DNA from: Pterois miles
Lineage: Eukaryota > Chordata > Actinopteri > Perciformes > Scorpaenidae
Assembly (NCBI GenBank): GCA_947000775.1
Contig: CAMQGK010000565.1
Coordinates: forward strand, 823,501 to 887,500
Direction of reading: 5' to 3'
Length of the DNA: 64,000 nt
In this document: positions 33,391-48,300 of the stretch, piece by piece
Layout: each line of letters begins with the position of its first letter
How positions within the stretch are numbered: the first letter of the stretch is position 1
Position numbers and translations under genes: made by a program
Notes under the pieces: model-generated
Seen by the model: the letters and a program-made list of their open reading frames with translations, nothing else
Database searches by the model: none
Told to the model about the DNA's origin: nothing

Positions 33391-36300
33391 TATTATTATT
33401 ATTATGTATTACTTAAAAAGAACAAAAACCCTTCTCTCATAGCTGTTGCTTAAAGTTAGGACTGTTCTTTAGTCACCCTTAGTGTTGCATTCCTACTGCA
33501 AGTATCATCATCTCCTTTTATGTAGGCTGTTTGCTTTTATCAAGCTTAAGCATGGTGGTGTACAGCCAAAGCAATTTCCTTTCACACAGTTACCTGAGCT
33601 ACAGCCTCTGTCATTTCCGCTCAGAGAGACATGGCTATCATTTCCCTTTTGATTGTTTTGCATTGCATTTGTCAGCAAAGCATACCAAAAAACTTCCCAT
33701 TCCCCACTTTTTTGGGGTACAGCTCAGTCCATTTACTTAAGACTGAATTTTTTAAGTAAAAAGTTTCTACTTTACCATAATATTTTAGCAAATTACCAGA
33801 ATTTATCAAGGCTTGTACAATTAATGTTTTTGACAGACTAGGAGATACCCAACAGTGGAAATTACCTTGGAGTTGATTCAGACTGATTTTGACTTTGTTT
33901 CATTGCCCCTCTAGTGTGCAGAGTTGGTATAGTCATAATGATTTTCCATATTCAGTTTTGACACTGGGAGAGAACACTATACCATTTAAAATGACATGCA
34001 GAATTGACACAATTTTAATGACACAAATTATTGCCAGGAAAAGGTGAGATTCATTATTTAGATTATTATGACAGTATTTGAAGATGTAGCACATCTAAAC
34101 TGTCATCAGTAAAACTCCATTAGAGTAAAAAAGCCACTAGTGATTACAATAAACCATGTCCAGGGTTAAATGCAGCAACAGTTGTAATAATTGACTTACG
34201 GTACACTTAAAAAATATGATCAGGTTTTTATCTTGTCTTAAATATTTCTGAGCCTTAATGTACTTGAGTTAATTATTGAATCCATTTCGTTATTAGTATA
34301 TTTAAATACAGTGTCCTTGTATTAAAGAAACCATCATTTTGCTTTTAATCTGCTCCTGATCAGTATTTAGTGATTTTCTTAAAAATGCTCATGAAAAAAT
34401 TGTAGCTCTGCTGTCTGTCCAGTTGAAGCAGTAACACAGCCCATAGCAAAGTTTGACCTCATTCACCACATGAATGTTTGCTTTTACTGTCACGCTTTCA
34501 CCCTGTCATGAGAGGCACAGGCCTCACAGGGCAGCACATACAACCATAACTACACATACACACTGGTTTCAGAACAATGTGAAGATTACAGACACGTGCC
34601 CCTCCCCCCTTCACACAGGCTGAATTATACGCATGCTCAGTGCATTCCTGCTCTGAATGCTTGTGTGAATGTAAAATGGGTCACATTCCTGACAGAGGAA
34701 TCTCCTGTGTGAAGTGCAGCAGGCCGGCCTGCCAAGGCCTGCTTCTAAACTCAGCCCAACCCCCGTCCTTGCAACTTTCTCACATTTACCCATATTTCGT
34801 TGTTTAGCCCCTTTTCAAGCAAAACTCACTAAATATAACTATGCCTTCCTACCTCCATTGGTTCATATTTTACTATAAGCTGGTATACTCTAACTTACTT
34901 CAGTCTTAATTTTATTCTACAATATCTTTTTTTATATTGACCTCAAAGCAGCTTAATATTTGTCAACAGCTGTAGAAGGCACATGTGAAATTAGATTTTT
35001 TTTTTTCCTTGCCACTGTGCTTGCTCATAGTTGCTTTAATATACATTTGACTTCATCTATGGCAAAATGCTATATTGTGTTATGTGAAGTAGATATGAGA
35101 TGAACGTTGCACCATAATGCTATTGATATTTTAGTTTTAAGACTACAACTAATGGTAAATTAACATCACAAGTTACCAGAACCAGGTTAATAAAGAGATG
35201 TATGATTTTTCTGTAGATTGAGTTATTGATTGACAGAACATCGGCAGGCTAATTGGTATGTTTTGGGACAGAAAAGGCTTGTTGTCTTCAATGACTTCCT
35301 GTGAAACCAAAACGGAAATGTGTCTTGATCGTGTGGTTTGTAGGAAACGGTTCACCCATATTGACAAGGTGTACCTAAGCTTGGTGTAGAATTTAGCCAG
35401 GTCTTTGTCGGGTACCACTTGTATTGGGAGATCCAGTGCAGAGAGGGGATTTATAGAAATGTTTTACAGTTGATTGTGAAAACAGCTTTATGCATGTGGT
35501 CAGTTGTGAAAATATGAATGTGTAACATGATATTCTCATTCCCCTTCATTCTTCTCTCAGCTCACGAGTTTCAGTGCTAGAAACTGTTCAGCTCCACATG
35601 AGATGCTGAAATCCCCTCTCACATGGTTGTTAAAGCTGTCCCATGATCACTCAAGTGCTTGTGTTACATTCCCTATACATCCTGAGGGCATATTTAGTGG
35701 AATGTGATGTGAAAAATACATTATTTTCTGTATGCTCTTTCAGTTTATTTTAAATTATTCATTCATTATTAAGTGTCTTCATTTTCTCTCTTGAATGTTT
35801 CACAGTTATTGAATATTTTCAACTTTTCTACTTTGATTGCATAAAAAATGTAATTATGCTCCTTAAAAAGCAAATTCCATCTGAACAGATTTTAAGATTG
35901 CACTGTTTAAGAAAGGAGTAAGGGCTCATCCGGTTAATTAACTTATTGTTTTGTTTCCTGTAGATGCCAGAATCGGTGGCACAGAAAGTAATCATCCTTA
36001 TCACATACTTGTTCACTGGGAGTTTGGTGTCAGCTGGAAGCAACAGCACAGCCCTTGACTGTATGCAAACGAAACAAGTCTGACAGGTTTTCCCACATAA
36101 GAGCCTCTAATCTTCCTTAAACAAGTCAAAAAAAATAAATAAATAAAGCCACACTAGCAGCCCTGTGAGGCTGAAATGCTCATTACACCAAAAAACTATG
36201 AAAAATGATTTGCTATTCTCAGATGAAAATAGATGAAATGTAAATTTTGACCTAAAATGTGACACAATAGTGTTTTTACTTGCTTAGTTACTTACATACT

Positions 36301-39300
36301 TACAACATTTTTTGTCAGGGACAACACAACTTGCTATTGCTATAACTGTTTTTAAACTATAGTGAAGATACTGGCATCATATGAAGCTAGGAAACCCAAG
36401 GAATCCATTGGTATTGACAATGTTATACTAGTTTGTCAAGGAGGCTAAATAACACTCAAAACATAGGCAAAACTTTGATGAGGAAAATGAAGATATGTGA
36501 ATGAAATGGGTTCTCCTGGAGTCTCCTCTTTACAGACATACCCACTTTATGATAATGGCATGCCTTTTGGGGCATATAACATTCAAGTCAGCACACTGAC
36601 GCATTGCCAGCTGTCGTTGCCTGTTGGGCTTCATTTGGGCATGTTATGATTTGAACGTATTGCTTTTATGCTAATTCCAGTACCTGTGAGGGTTTCTGGG
36701 CCATACATGTAATTCTTTTGTGTTTTTAATTGATTTTCAATAGTTACTTTATACCGTACATGCATTTGCATAAAGCGGCATATTTGCCTACTGATTTTGA
36801 TAAGAGAATTAGATACTTGACAAATCTCCCTTAAAATGTGTGATTAATTTGTGATTAATCACGATTAACTATGGACAACCATGTGGTTATTTGCAATTAA
36901 ATTTAGCAATAAACTGACAGGAGATGCTGTAGGACTATGGTTTTATGAAAGTGAAATTACTCTTTAATCTCAAATACAACCTGAGGCTGACTGAAATTTA
37001 GTTATTTCTTTTAGAGGTATGCTGAAGTGTTGTGGAACTTTTGGTACCAGGTTCTTTAGTAGTCAGAGACATTTCACTCTGGGCCAAAGTGTTGATGGAC
37101 CAACCATTCCACTTTGCCTTCCCTCAAGCTATGCCTCAATCATCGCTAGAAGCTTTGGTGTGTAAAATTTAGATAAAATGCCCCTGGTTTTTCAGTCTGG
37201 AATGCCATCTGTCCACAATCGTCTAAGAATTTCTAGGCGTCACCCTTTTCACCCACACATGAACCCACACATTTGTTTCAGATCTCAAGTTGCAGGCATG
37301 TCTGAACAATAAGTAGGTCACCACAGAGAGGAAGTCGAAGGAAAGAAAAGGAATAAATTTAGGATCCTCCCCTTTCTTGCTCACTCATCCATCTTCAACC
37401 ATGTCATCTTCCACTCGTTGCCTCCCAACTTCCCTCCTCTCCAGTGCTGGCTGAAGCCAAATATTGAAATGTGTGGAAGAAAACCCCAGGCATCCTACTA
37501 CACAGAAGTAGTTTAACATAGAGACTCGTTACGAACGTTACGTTCACACAGCAATACGTGAACTGTCTGCTTATATTGGGACAAATAATCAGTGCTGCAA
37601 TATGTTGTAAAATATTATTACTAAATTAGCTGTGACAGTGCAGTAATAATAATTGTTTTTGTCACACAACAGCAGTATTACTGCATGATTAAAAGCATGA
37701 AGGGCTGTGCACTTAGTTACACATTGTCACATAACAGTTGCATCTACAGTTTATTACTCTAAAAGAACATAAGTGTAATTTAAGTACATCAGTAAGGAGT
37801 GGTACATCAATTAAAAATGCAGCAGGTTTGAATGCTGGCTATGTGCATAGCAGCACTCAAAATAGAGCAGAAAGGAAACTGGACACAGTGCCCTGGTTCC
37901 CTTCTGACTATAACCAAGTGGGTGGACATGACCTTTCAAATTTTCATGTCTTAAATCACCTATCTAGATTTTGAGAATGAGAACGTCATTTCTAACCTAT
38001 ATATACTGTACTGTGTATTTGATCACCTAAAATATATTGTTCAATACGTTTATTTTATGAGTTATTTATTGGTTTGTGGAAGTGATGACAGACCACTTTG
38101 TCTACATATTATCAGAGTTTGCAGGGTTGTCTAAACCAGGTAAAGCTGCTTCGACTCAACATAAACAATCAGTACATGTGTGGCGTATAATGTATAGAAA
38201 GCAAATCAAATATTTAAACAAAATTGGTCAGGATTATTGTGGTTGTTTTCTCCAATTATTCAACCCTATTTTTGATGCAAGATTTTTAATCTTTTGACCA
38301 AAAATATGCCTTTCCTGTAGCTACTTAAGCATTAATCAGCCAGTAAGCTAATAGATATTTTTTTTTATTAACTATTAGAAATGGCTCACATTTAGTACAT
38401 CCCCAGTGTAGTCTATATATTTTACATTCTCCTAATATGTACATTATCTTTTGAATAAAAGTATGTATAGGCTTTTTTGTGATAAAGACCGTTTGAAGTG
38501 CCTTGCTTGAAATATACTGTATATGTAGATATAGAAGCCTCTGATTTGCACAAATCAATAAAATCACGCAGAGCAAAAAGTGAACATTTAGTTGATGTCA
38601 TTTAAAAATGCAGATTTCAAGCAGTGTGCCTGAACCGTTCATTATAGTGGTTCTCTCTCTGCATTTTGGGACCCCCTGTATTTGAAGTGAATATCTAGTT
38701 TTCTTTTCTACTACATTCAAACTAGATGAATAGTCATATCGGCAGATTGTGAAATGGTCTGAATGCATCATGTTGTCTTCTGCTGACAGTTTGACTGACG
38801 GTCATGGTGATCTTTGACCTCATTGCCATGTGTCACAGTCACGGGAACACCAACAGCTTCTGTCCACGGAGACGTCCTGCACTTGATGCAATAACTGAGT
38901 AACATTTAGGGGTGAACTGTTTAACGTGACTTCTTGGCTTTTGGGCCCATCAGCCCTTACCCAGATCTCAACCAATGTTACCCACAGGGCTTCATTTAAC
39001 CCTCATTGTCAACTTCAGAGCAGGGACCTGACAGAGCCAGGCAGTGACATGATCACAGGCTTTTTTCACAGTCTATTTTTAGGATTGTTGGCTTATTTAT
39101 GATGGCCTTAGCCTAGAAGCAGTAATTCTGTTCTGCTTTGGCGATACTGTAGTTAACTGGCATTAGATGTGATTCACATTGGATGGAAACAGCTCAGGTC
39201 ATGGAGTTGTTCAGATAGTGTTAGGGCTTGGCATAATTGAAATTATTATCACAATCTTAATAGTAGTATTTTGATAGTGTTGTATAATGTAGCATGGGCA

Positions 39301-42300
39301 AAGCATGCAAGATCACATAAAATACATTTTTCAATGCAATGAACATTGTTCCACTGTTGTGCATTACTTCAGAGAAAGCACTTAACCTAGGTCAAACAAA
39401 ACTTAAATACCGGTCATTCCTTTTTTATTTACTCATAATTGTTCAGTTGAATGATGTTAATATCGTCGTACAATGTGGCTGAAAGTTGATAACAGATGAT
39501 ACTGAATTATTGCTCTGTCCTTATCCTGGTCAGAGAATATCCTGTCGTATATTATCCAAGCACAACTACAGCTGGGCAGTAAATTAGAGTTGGTTTATTG
39601 TTGAACTGAAGCAAAGGGATCATGATTTCAGTTTTGTGCTGACTGCATAGATGGCCAAAAACAAGGTGTTGACTGTTTGGACTTGGAGGATATTACTCTT
39701 AAAATTTCAAACTATCTTATATACGCACTATTGTGTCTCTAACATGAGCTCTTTCTCTCACTTTCACGTTCAGAGACTCCACATGGGCAGCTGAGAGTTA
39801 TGATGTTGCAGGCAGTGATGGTGGTAACACAGCTATTTAGTGAGCTGACTCATGCCCACTCTGTCAGATGCTGCTGTGATTCAACTGCAGCTGCTGCTGC
39901 CCTCTGAGTGTCTGCCAGCTTAGGTTTCCTATTTTGTAGACATTTAAAGCCTCTCCCTCAAAATGGTATGTAGAATGTGATGGTACGATCGTCTGTAGGA
40001 AAATATGGGCGTAGAAGAAGTGAAAGGACCTAAAAGATGTTGAAGGTTTTGAAGTAATGTTTTAAGCTCTCGTGTTGGGTTTTACAAATTCACACCATCT
40101 GTGGGAGTTTCTCAAGATAATTAAATGATGTCAAAGATGAGAGCAAGAAGTGGCACTGATGTGGGATAAGTAAGCCGGATCAACCTCAGCTGACAGGCAG
40201 AGACACCTGGCAGCCAAGCAAAACTGTGTTTTTGCCTTTTGCCTTCATTTGACAACTGATCGAGATGAACCACAGTAAATGTGAGGAAGAGAGGGAGATG
40301 ATATGCACCAAAGGTCCCTGGCCGAACAGAAAACATGGCACCAAGGCTGCGATCTAACCAGCAAACTGTTAGTCCACAAAGACACAGATACTGTGATTGA
40401 AATCTATTTGGGCTCTATGTCATGGAAGAGTAATGATCAAATTTGCTCCCAAAATACACATTAGAAGATGTGATGTTAAATATTGTGGTAAAATCTGAAT
40501 GTATGGATTTCATGATTTCCACCATCTTCAACAAATGGTCATTTTTCTGTGGCTGTTGCTGTTTGGTCAACATGTCTGAAATTACTGTCCTGCTTTTCTT
40601 CATCTCTTCAACCATTACGTTTTATCTAAATCTTTTATTTGTCAAAGATAAGTTCAATGAAAGGGGGGAAAAGTCTGCCTTTTGATAAGAAGTAATGAGA
40701 GAAAGTATTTCTGTTTGTTTCCCTCACATTGTTCTGTCAGTGGTGGATATTTGGCTTCTCTGATCAGGATTGTAGATGTACAAGAGACTACCAGGCACTA
40801 CTCCAAGTGACATTAACAGCAGGACATGGCACAGGCCAAAGAACTCTTTCAAGTAACAGTCAAAGGAAGTGTGATGTGTGTCTTATGATTACAAGATCGT
40901 AAATTCTTGGAGGGTTTTAACAGGCCCTGTGTCATGCATACTTTAAACGGTAAGAGAGCTATGTAATTAGTGAGTCTTGGCTGAGTAATTCATGGAAAAT
41001 GTTAGAGGGCTAGGGTTTCTGAGTGTGAGTTAAGCATAAAGTAGATTATAATAATAATAATATAAAGTAGATGTCAGTTAAGTGGGCGAATGTATTGTCT
41101 TTTAGGGAACATTTTAGTTTTTCAACTAGTTTGGACTTTGTGGACATTTGTTTTAAAAGAGTGATCAATGTGGTTGTGTGCCTGCAGTGGAATTGCTGTC
41201 ATTAATACAATAATTGTGTATTTGTGGGGGTTGGATTGGCTGCTGACCCTAGGCTAGGAACTCAGAGGCTGTGAATGCTGCTGTGGATGTTTTGCATGAT
41301 TTAGAAGAGGGGGAAACTGCTGCCCCAATAGATAAATACTCTGGAAAGTAGGTCAGTTGGTCCAAGTGTACAGTGGAGCCTCCATTACTCGTGCATTTTC
41401 CCTCACCTTCTGTTTCCTGACAATGCTCCCTGATTCATTGTCCTCCCTTGCTCCTTATTGTTAACATTAATTTCTCATTTTGTCTACCTTATTTTTCCCC
41501 AGACATTGAAAACATTCAACCTCAAATCTCCAAAATACCCTCCACAAGGGCTATAGCAGTTTCAGTTATGTTTCTTGAAGTGATTGGAAGGTTTTCAGTG
41601 ACACAAAAAGTCAAATCCTCACTCCCCACTCAAATGGATTGAATTTCCTGGACAGCCTGGCCTGTGGCCAGGTCCCTGGGGGTTTTAAGGGAGGTCTTTA
41701 GTTGTAGGGTTTCACTGGGCTTGTCTAACTGGCATGGGCTTGCTCGGCTTGCTCTATAGTCATGTATGCTGTAAATGTAGGTCATGCCAGGAATTACTTA
41801 TGAAACTTGAGAAGGGCGGTTGTTCACGTTCCAGATTTTTTTGTTCATGTGCAGACCCTACAAAATGTGTTGTTGCCTCTTCTTATTTAGGACCAGTCAG
41901 TCAGTTTATGGTATGTTAAATTCCACTGGATAAATGCTATCAGTCATACATTTTGCTTTGATTTATTGACAAACCCATCAGCTGCCTGCCAGACATGTGT
42001 TGACTCTGTTCAAAATACAGGCTGTGGTGAGCACAATATTGGCCTCATACTAGATACTGGTGTTATCTGAAGGGCTGGGCAATATAGCATTATATCATTA
42101 TAGTTTATAATTCTTGATATTTTGAATGATACACAGTTTTGTCTAAATTAACAGTACACACCAAACCACAGTTACAGTATCTCGGACAAAGCTAGACACA
42201 TTTCATTTGGTTCACAGTAGTAGTAGGGCCACATCCCTATACCCGAACTCTGTATATTAATACTTGTGACAGAGTATATGTGTAATTTTTTTGTGTAGAT

Positions 42301-45300
42301 GTATTATCAAGTTAACTGTAGATTTAAAAATGTTTTCTCAAGGATGGGGATATTCAAATACTACCTCTTCATCATGCCAGATATTTGCACATTACTATTT
42401 TTGTCATTCATGCATGGTTAAAAATTGCCATCAGTCCAAATTTATCTATATACTGTATATCTAATAGTGCTGCCATCTGTGATGTGTGAAATCTTAAAGC
42501 ATTTCCTTTTTGTCTCCTGCAGGATCGTAAACTGTCAAAGACAGAACGGCAACGCTTTAAGGAGGAAGCAGGGATGTTAAAGGGACTACAGCATCCCAAC
42601 ATTGTCCGCTTTTACGACTCCTGGGAGGGACCTTCCAAAGGCAGGAAGTGCATTGTACTGGTCACTGAACTCATGACTTCTGGCACACTGAAAACGTGAG
42701 TCTCAAACTTGCCAGAGCAAACAAATCCATTAATACAGAACTCATACATACCTTATACATGAGGGCTGTGCCATTTTGATCAAAAGATTCATCCTGACTG
42801 TTGATTGTAAATATTTTGACAGTTCATCTCATATGCTAGAAAACTAAATATTGTTTGGACTTTTATAAACTGAGTAATTTTATGAAATGAAAATGTTTCT
42901 GTTCTGTTGAAATATAATGCACCTGTATTTTCTCAAGTGCTTTCATCAATAACTGTACTTGAAAATACCACATTTGCTAGCATTATTAGTTTTGTGCTCC
43001 TGAGAAGATATGTCAAAATTATGATCTGCTCTCTTGTAGATATCTGAAGCGGTTCAAGGTGATGAAAATTAAAGTGCTGCGGAGCTGGTGTAGACAAATC
43101 CTCAAGGGGCTCCACTTCCTTCATACTCGGGCTCCCCCCATCATCCACAGGGACCTTAAGTGCGACAATATTTTCATCACAGGCCCAACAGGATCTGTCA
43201 AGATTGGAGACTTGGGACTAGCCACACTGAAGCGTGCATCGTTTGCCAAGAGTGTTATAGGTACGACTCCAAAGTCATTTCTACCTTCTGGTCCCTGTCC
43301 TGCTGTGGGGCAGTACCTTTTGTGAGGTCATATTATGTTTGAGTTGAAAATGAAGGTGTTTAAAGGGGGTATTTACTTTTGGCTTGTTTTTCTGACGATG
43401 TGGTTCAAAAACAGACCACAGCGTTTCAGCTGTCTCTCAAACCACAGCTCAAACGGAGGCCAAATACTGTGGTAATCTTAGGCAGATAACCACAAGGCTT
43501 TCTCTCTTTACACTCGCACAGTGACTCTATCAAGTTTGGTCATTGTACAGAATATTGTTCTATGTTTCTCCAAAAAAAGAGAGTTTTTTTTCCAGGCACC
43601 TACTGAATGTAAGTAGCGCCTAACATTTCTCATACTGTTAAATATTAATATCATTATTATAATAGTTGTCATGCCTTTTTGCAGGCTAACCTGGCCATGG
43701 CTAAAGGTATGGCCTTTGCTTCTGTCTTAGACTGGTCTTTGTTCTGTGGTTTGGAAATATGTGGTCTGTTTGCCAGTTATACCTATAATGTTTAACATCT
43801 CTTTCTATGGGTTTGCCTCAACAGGTTTTTTTTTTCCTAGTATTTGTCTCTTATTGTCTTTTAAAATATTGCAGGGCCGCAGAATCTTTTTGATCCATCT
43901 TTGTGTTCTGGGATCTCTCCCCTCTTTCTCTCTGTCAGCCTTTTGCCTTTGTTTTTTGTTTGTTTTATTTTATTTTTTTACTTTCACATTCTTGGGTATG
44001 TTTTTAAAATGTAGGCTCTAGCCTCAGCTGTGCCCCATTCTGCTGTTTGGAATGAATAGGGTACTGCTGGTCATTGAGTAAGTATGAACTTTTATGGGCC
44101 TGGTAAGTGTGACAGTGTGCTGTAACACATATCAATATCAAAAACAATTACATTCAAATAACCAGTTTTTCTGTGTAAGACCTGAGATTGAATGTAAAAT
44201 GATTAATAGAACAAGGCCGATGTGCAAAGACACACTGCTGAAGCACAGTAACTAGCTATGGGATCTGCTTCTCTCAGCCTTGACCATAACAGTTTCTTCC
44301 AGCAGGTCAAGAAGAGATGGTAAGTCAGACCTCGAAAGGTGAGTGTACTTTTAAAGACAGTGTGGTTGTAAGTTAAGGTCTTGACAAAAGTTATTTCCAT
44401 AGCTAGTCATTTCTCTTGCAGAGATCATTGACATCCATTTGAGCAAATTACACCGTATTCTGGTCTGGGTATTATTCTTTTGAACATTGCAAATAACATT
44501 CATTTTGGTGAACAAGTGTGTTCTGCACATTGGCCACCTCAGTCACATTCTTATATCCCACGTTAAGGTCTTACACAGACAAACACATGCTTTCTTCTCT
44601 GCAGTCTAACTGAGCCCAGCTTCTCCCTCCTTTTTTTGTTTTCTGTCTCTTTTTTGCTTTCCTCCCCCTTTTCTTTTTTTTTCTTCTCTCTCTTCCAACT
44701 TTTTCCTCGCAGGTTCTACTCCAGGAGATGTCAACAGGCTGGTCACTCCTCTCATCCTCCTCTTCCTCAAGCCCTCACGGGTTAGAGGAGCAGAGGGGCA
44801 ATGGGTTGTGAGAAGCCCACTCAATCAGTAAGGGAGTTCGAGAGTTCTGAATAGTTGTTTTGATTTAAGGTACCCCTGAGTTCATGGCGCCTGAGATGTA
44901 TGAGGAGAAGTACGACGAGTCAGTGGATGTGTATGCCTTTGGAATGTGCATGCTGGAGATGGCCACCTCAGAGTACCCTTACTCAGAGTGCCAGAATGCT
45001 GCACAGATCTACCGCAGAGTTACCAGCGTAAGTCCTCTTTTCAGCCCTCCATGTCACCCCTCTGCCCTGCCTTCACCTCTTCCTATGTGCCAAGAAGGCT
45101 AGTGTCCCATTCTGGAATGATTTTATATTCCTGCTGACACCTCTTTATTTAGCTTACATTACATCTCCTCTCTACTATTGTATTTAACCTCTGAAGTCGA
45201 GTGTATTCCTGTGTCTCCCAGATTACTTCCTATTGCCCTGTTTGAATAACCCACAAACTTAGAAATCCTTCGAGAGAAACGTGATTTAACAAGCTCCTTT

Positions 45301-48300
45301 GCTTGACCTCATACTGTTTTCATTTGTCTTGACCTGAGACGTGGGTGATTGATAAGAGGCTGAGCAAGCAAAGTCCTGCTATTTTCTTAACAGCTAATGG
45401 TTCAGTCTTGTGATGACAAAAGGGCTTTAACTATCATAGGGAAAAAAAACATGTTTTTAGTCTTATTCATACAGTTGATCTGGCTTACTGTGTAGTCACT
45501 GATATGATTTATACTCTTGCAATTACAAGAATCTCAAAGATAAAGAAGTTGAACCAGTTCTTAGAGAAAATGGACCTTGAAATACATAGCAGTACCCTCA
45601 GTTTATCATTAACTGAAAAGTACAAATACTGAGTTTATTGCTCCATGACTCAACAGTGTTTTTTTCTTTTTACCCCACTATTAAGTATTGAGTTTTTTAG
45701 CTCTCTTTATGAGCCACAAATAGGTCATACTGCAGAGCACCAAACCCAATTGAGAAACAAAGAGCTATTGTGGTGTCCAGCCTCTGGTTAGGTACTATCA
45801 CATGCTCTGGTTTTACAGTAGTATTCCTTGGGGAGATGACTTGTTGCCCTTCCTGTTGTTCAGACAGTCCACCATTTTTCTTTAGCATCATGCACTTTCC
45901 TGTTGCTACTGGCTCATTTCATCACATCTCATCAGCTGTCCTCCACTGACTTGTGCCCTCCTTTTCCCATCACTTGACATTCAGCAGGTTTTTAATGCTA
46001 CCTGGTAGAAAGTTTACCATCTTTTACACGTTATTTTACATTAACATTAGTTTCTTAGAAGCAACCCCTTCCACTTCATACTTTGGCTTTTGGCATTTAA
46101 AAGAGGAAGAGTAGTTAAACGTTTCCAGTCATCTGGGATGTGGGAAATAGTTTTGTGGTTCTAATGTAGAGTTTCTGAGCTGAAAATGACAAGGTAATAA
46201 AAGCTCAGATGAAAAGACCCATTCTCATTCAGAGTTCTGTGTTTCCTCTAGGGAGTGAAGCCGGGCAGCTTTGACAAGGTAGCCATTCCTGAAGTGAAGG
46301 AGATCATCGAGGGATGTATTCGCCAGAACAAGGATGAGAGGTCTCTAACTTCAGAGCACATGAACAGGTTTAGGGTAGTCTAGCTTTCCAGGAAAACATT
46401 TGCTCACTGCTTGTGTCCTTCTGTAGGTACTCGATCAAGGACCTTCTGAACCATGCCTTCTTCCAGGAGGACACAGGGGTGCGTGTGGAATTGGCGGAAG
46501 AAGATGATGGAGAGATGGAGGCTATTAAGCTGTGGCTGAGAATTGAGGATATCAAGAAACTCAAGGGGAAGTACAAAGACAATGAAGCTATCGAGTTTTC
46601 CTTTGACCTCAACAAAGACGTCCCAGAGGATGTGGCTCAGGAAATGGTGAGTTGAACTTTTAATAGTTAAATCGGTCTTTTTAAAAATGCAACACCTCAT
46701 TCATACTGTCACTATTAAAGACTATGACAAATGAAAAAAGAACATTGGGCTTAAAGAGTTTTCGTGGCAATCTTTTAAATGTTCATTGCTGAATTTTCCA
46801 CCATGTCTTTGTGCTGCAGGTTGAGTCTGGTTATGTCTGTGAAGGTGACCACAAGACCATTGCGAAGGCCATAAAGGACAGAGTGTCTCTAATAAGTCGC
46901 AAGAGAGCACAGCGGCAGCAGGTGTGTCAGTGCTCACCATAGTGCATCTAATATTATTTGTGTTTATTTGCTGAACTGCTTTGCTTGATTTCTAATCTCA
47001 GTCATTGGATGTATGTACCTGTGCTGTGATGTTTAGATGTTATCAGTGCTTTCATGGGGGATTTTAATACATTTGCTGCTGACTGTCCTGAAGGTCCGAG
47101 AAGATCAAGAGAAGAGAAGGCTAGAAGAAGAACAGCAATGTCAGTTACCACCAGCACAGCAACCAGGCCAACAGTCAAGCATGGAGGTGCCTCAGTCCCA
47201 GCCACAGTCTGCTCCATATGTCCCTCCAACACCAAACCAACATATGTCTGCTCAGCCTGCACCCCAGCAGATACTACAGAGCTCTAACTATAGCACTTCT
47301 CAATCAACCCAACTGGCCGGCATAGCACAGAGCATCCCATATATCCCCCAGTCAACTGGGCAAGTACCAGTCCCAGTTCAGGGTCAGAGTGTGGCCACCA
47401 TCCAGCCAGAGTCAGAGGAGCCTGAGACTGACCAACAACTACAGCACACAGGAGGAGGTGTGTATCAAAGATGATTTGTAGTCATATACATCTACAGCCC
47501 ACTGCATGATAATTAAATGGTTTGGTTTTTGAAGGTGAACACATTTAGAGTATTTTTATGAATAAACCATTCCTGTCCACATCTTACAGTCGGTCACATG
47601 GCAGACAGACTACCTGGTTCCACCATCCTTCCTGAGGTCCATCCTCCTCAGTCTGGAATACCCTACAGCTCCCCTTCCAGTCAGCACCTACAGCCCCAGG
47701 TGTCACTCCCACAGACACGAAATGACCAGACGCAGAAGCAGCAGTTGTCAGTGGTGAGTTATGTTGAAAATTGGACATAATCTTGTGTTTTGAAGAGTAT
47801 CAGATTATTTGCCTGTGGTATGTGAGCCTCAGAATGGAAAAGTATATATTTGAATCAAGTTTTTACTTAGATTGCATTTCTATTGATTTATTATACCCAT
47901 AGGAGTAGAACAAACATTGAAATGTTTGCTGTGGTCATTTGGCAAGTTTAAAATGGCGATTGTTGTTATGGTGACAACATACATCAGTGGGGCCGTAAAG
48001 TGTGTTGCTCAGCCGGCAGTGGAGGTAGTCACAGAGCAGAATCAGTATCCGCTAATGCCAAGTAATATGCTATTTTTACTTATAATAGGGACAGCCAGCA
48101 TGGTGGGGACCACACATGCACACAAACATACTAGATGACGCTATTGTTTAACACATCACACCTCCATGAGTGAGTCGACGACAAATCAATTTACATGGAA
48201 GTTTACCCGCTACGTTTGCAATAGCAGCGGTGCCCATTGCTCTGACCATCCTGCTATGTTGACTTTGAATATCTGTTATACTCGTGTTTTATTTTTATGA

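Noticed and set aside
35963..35990. Exon-like stretch after TTTCCTGTAG in wnk1 intron 1
   Set aside because: No good donor follows and phases do not fit the neighbouring wnk1 exons.
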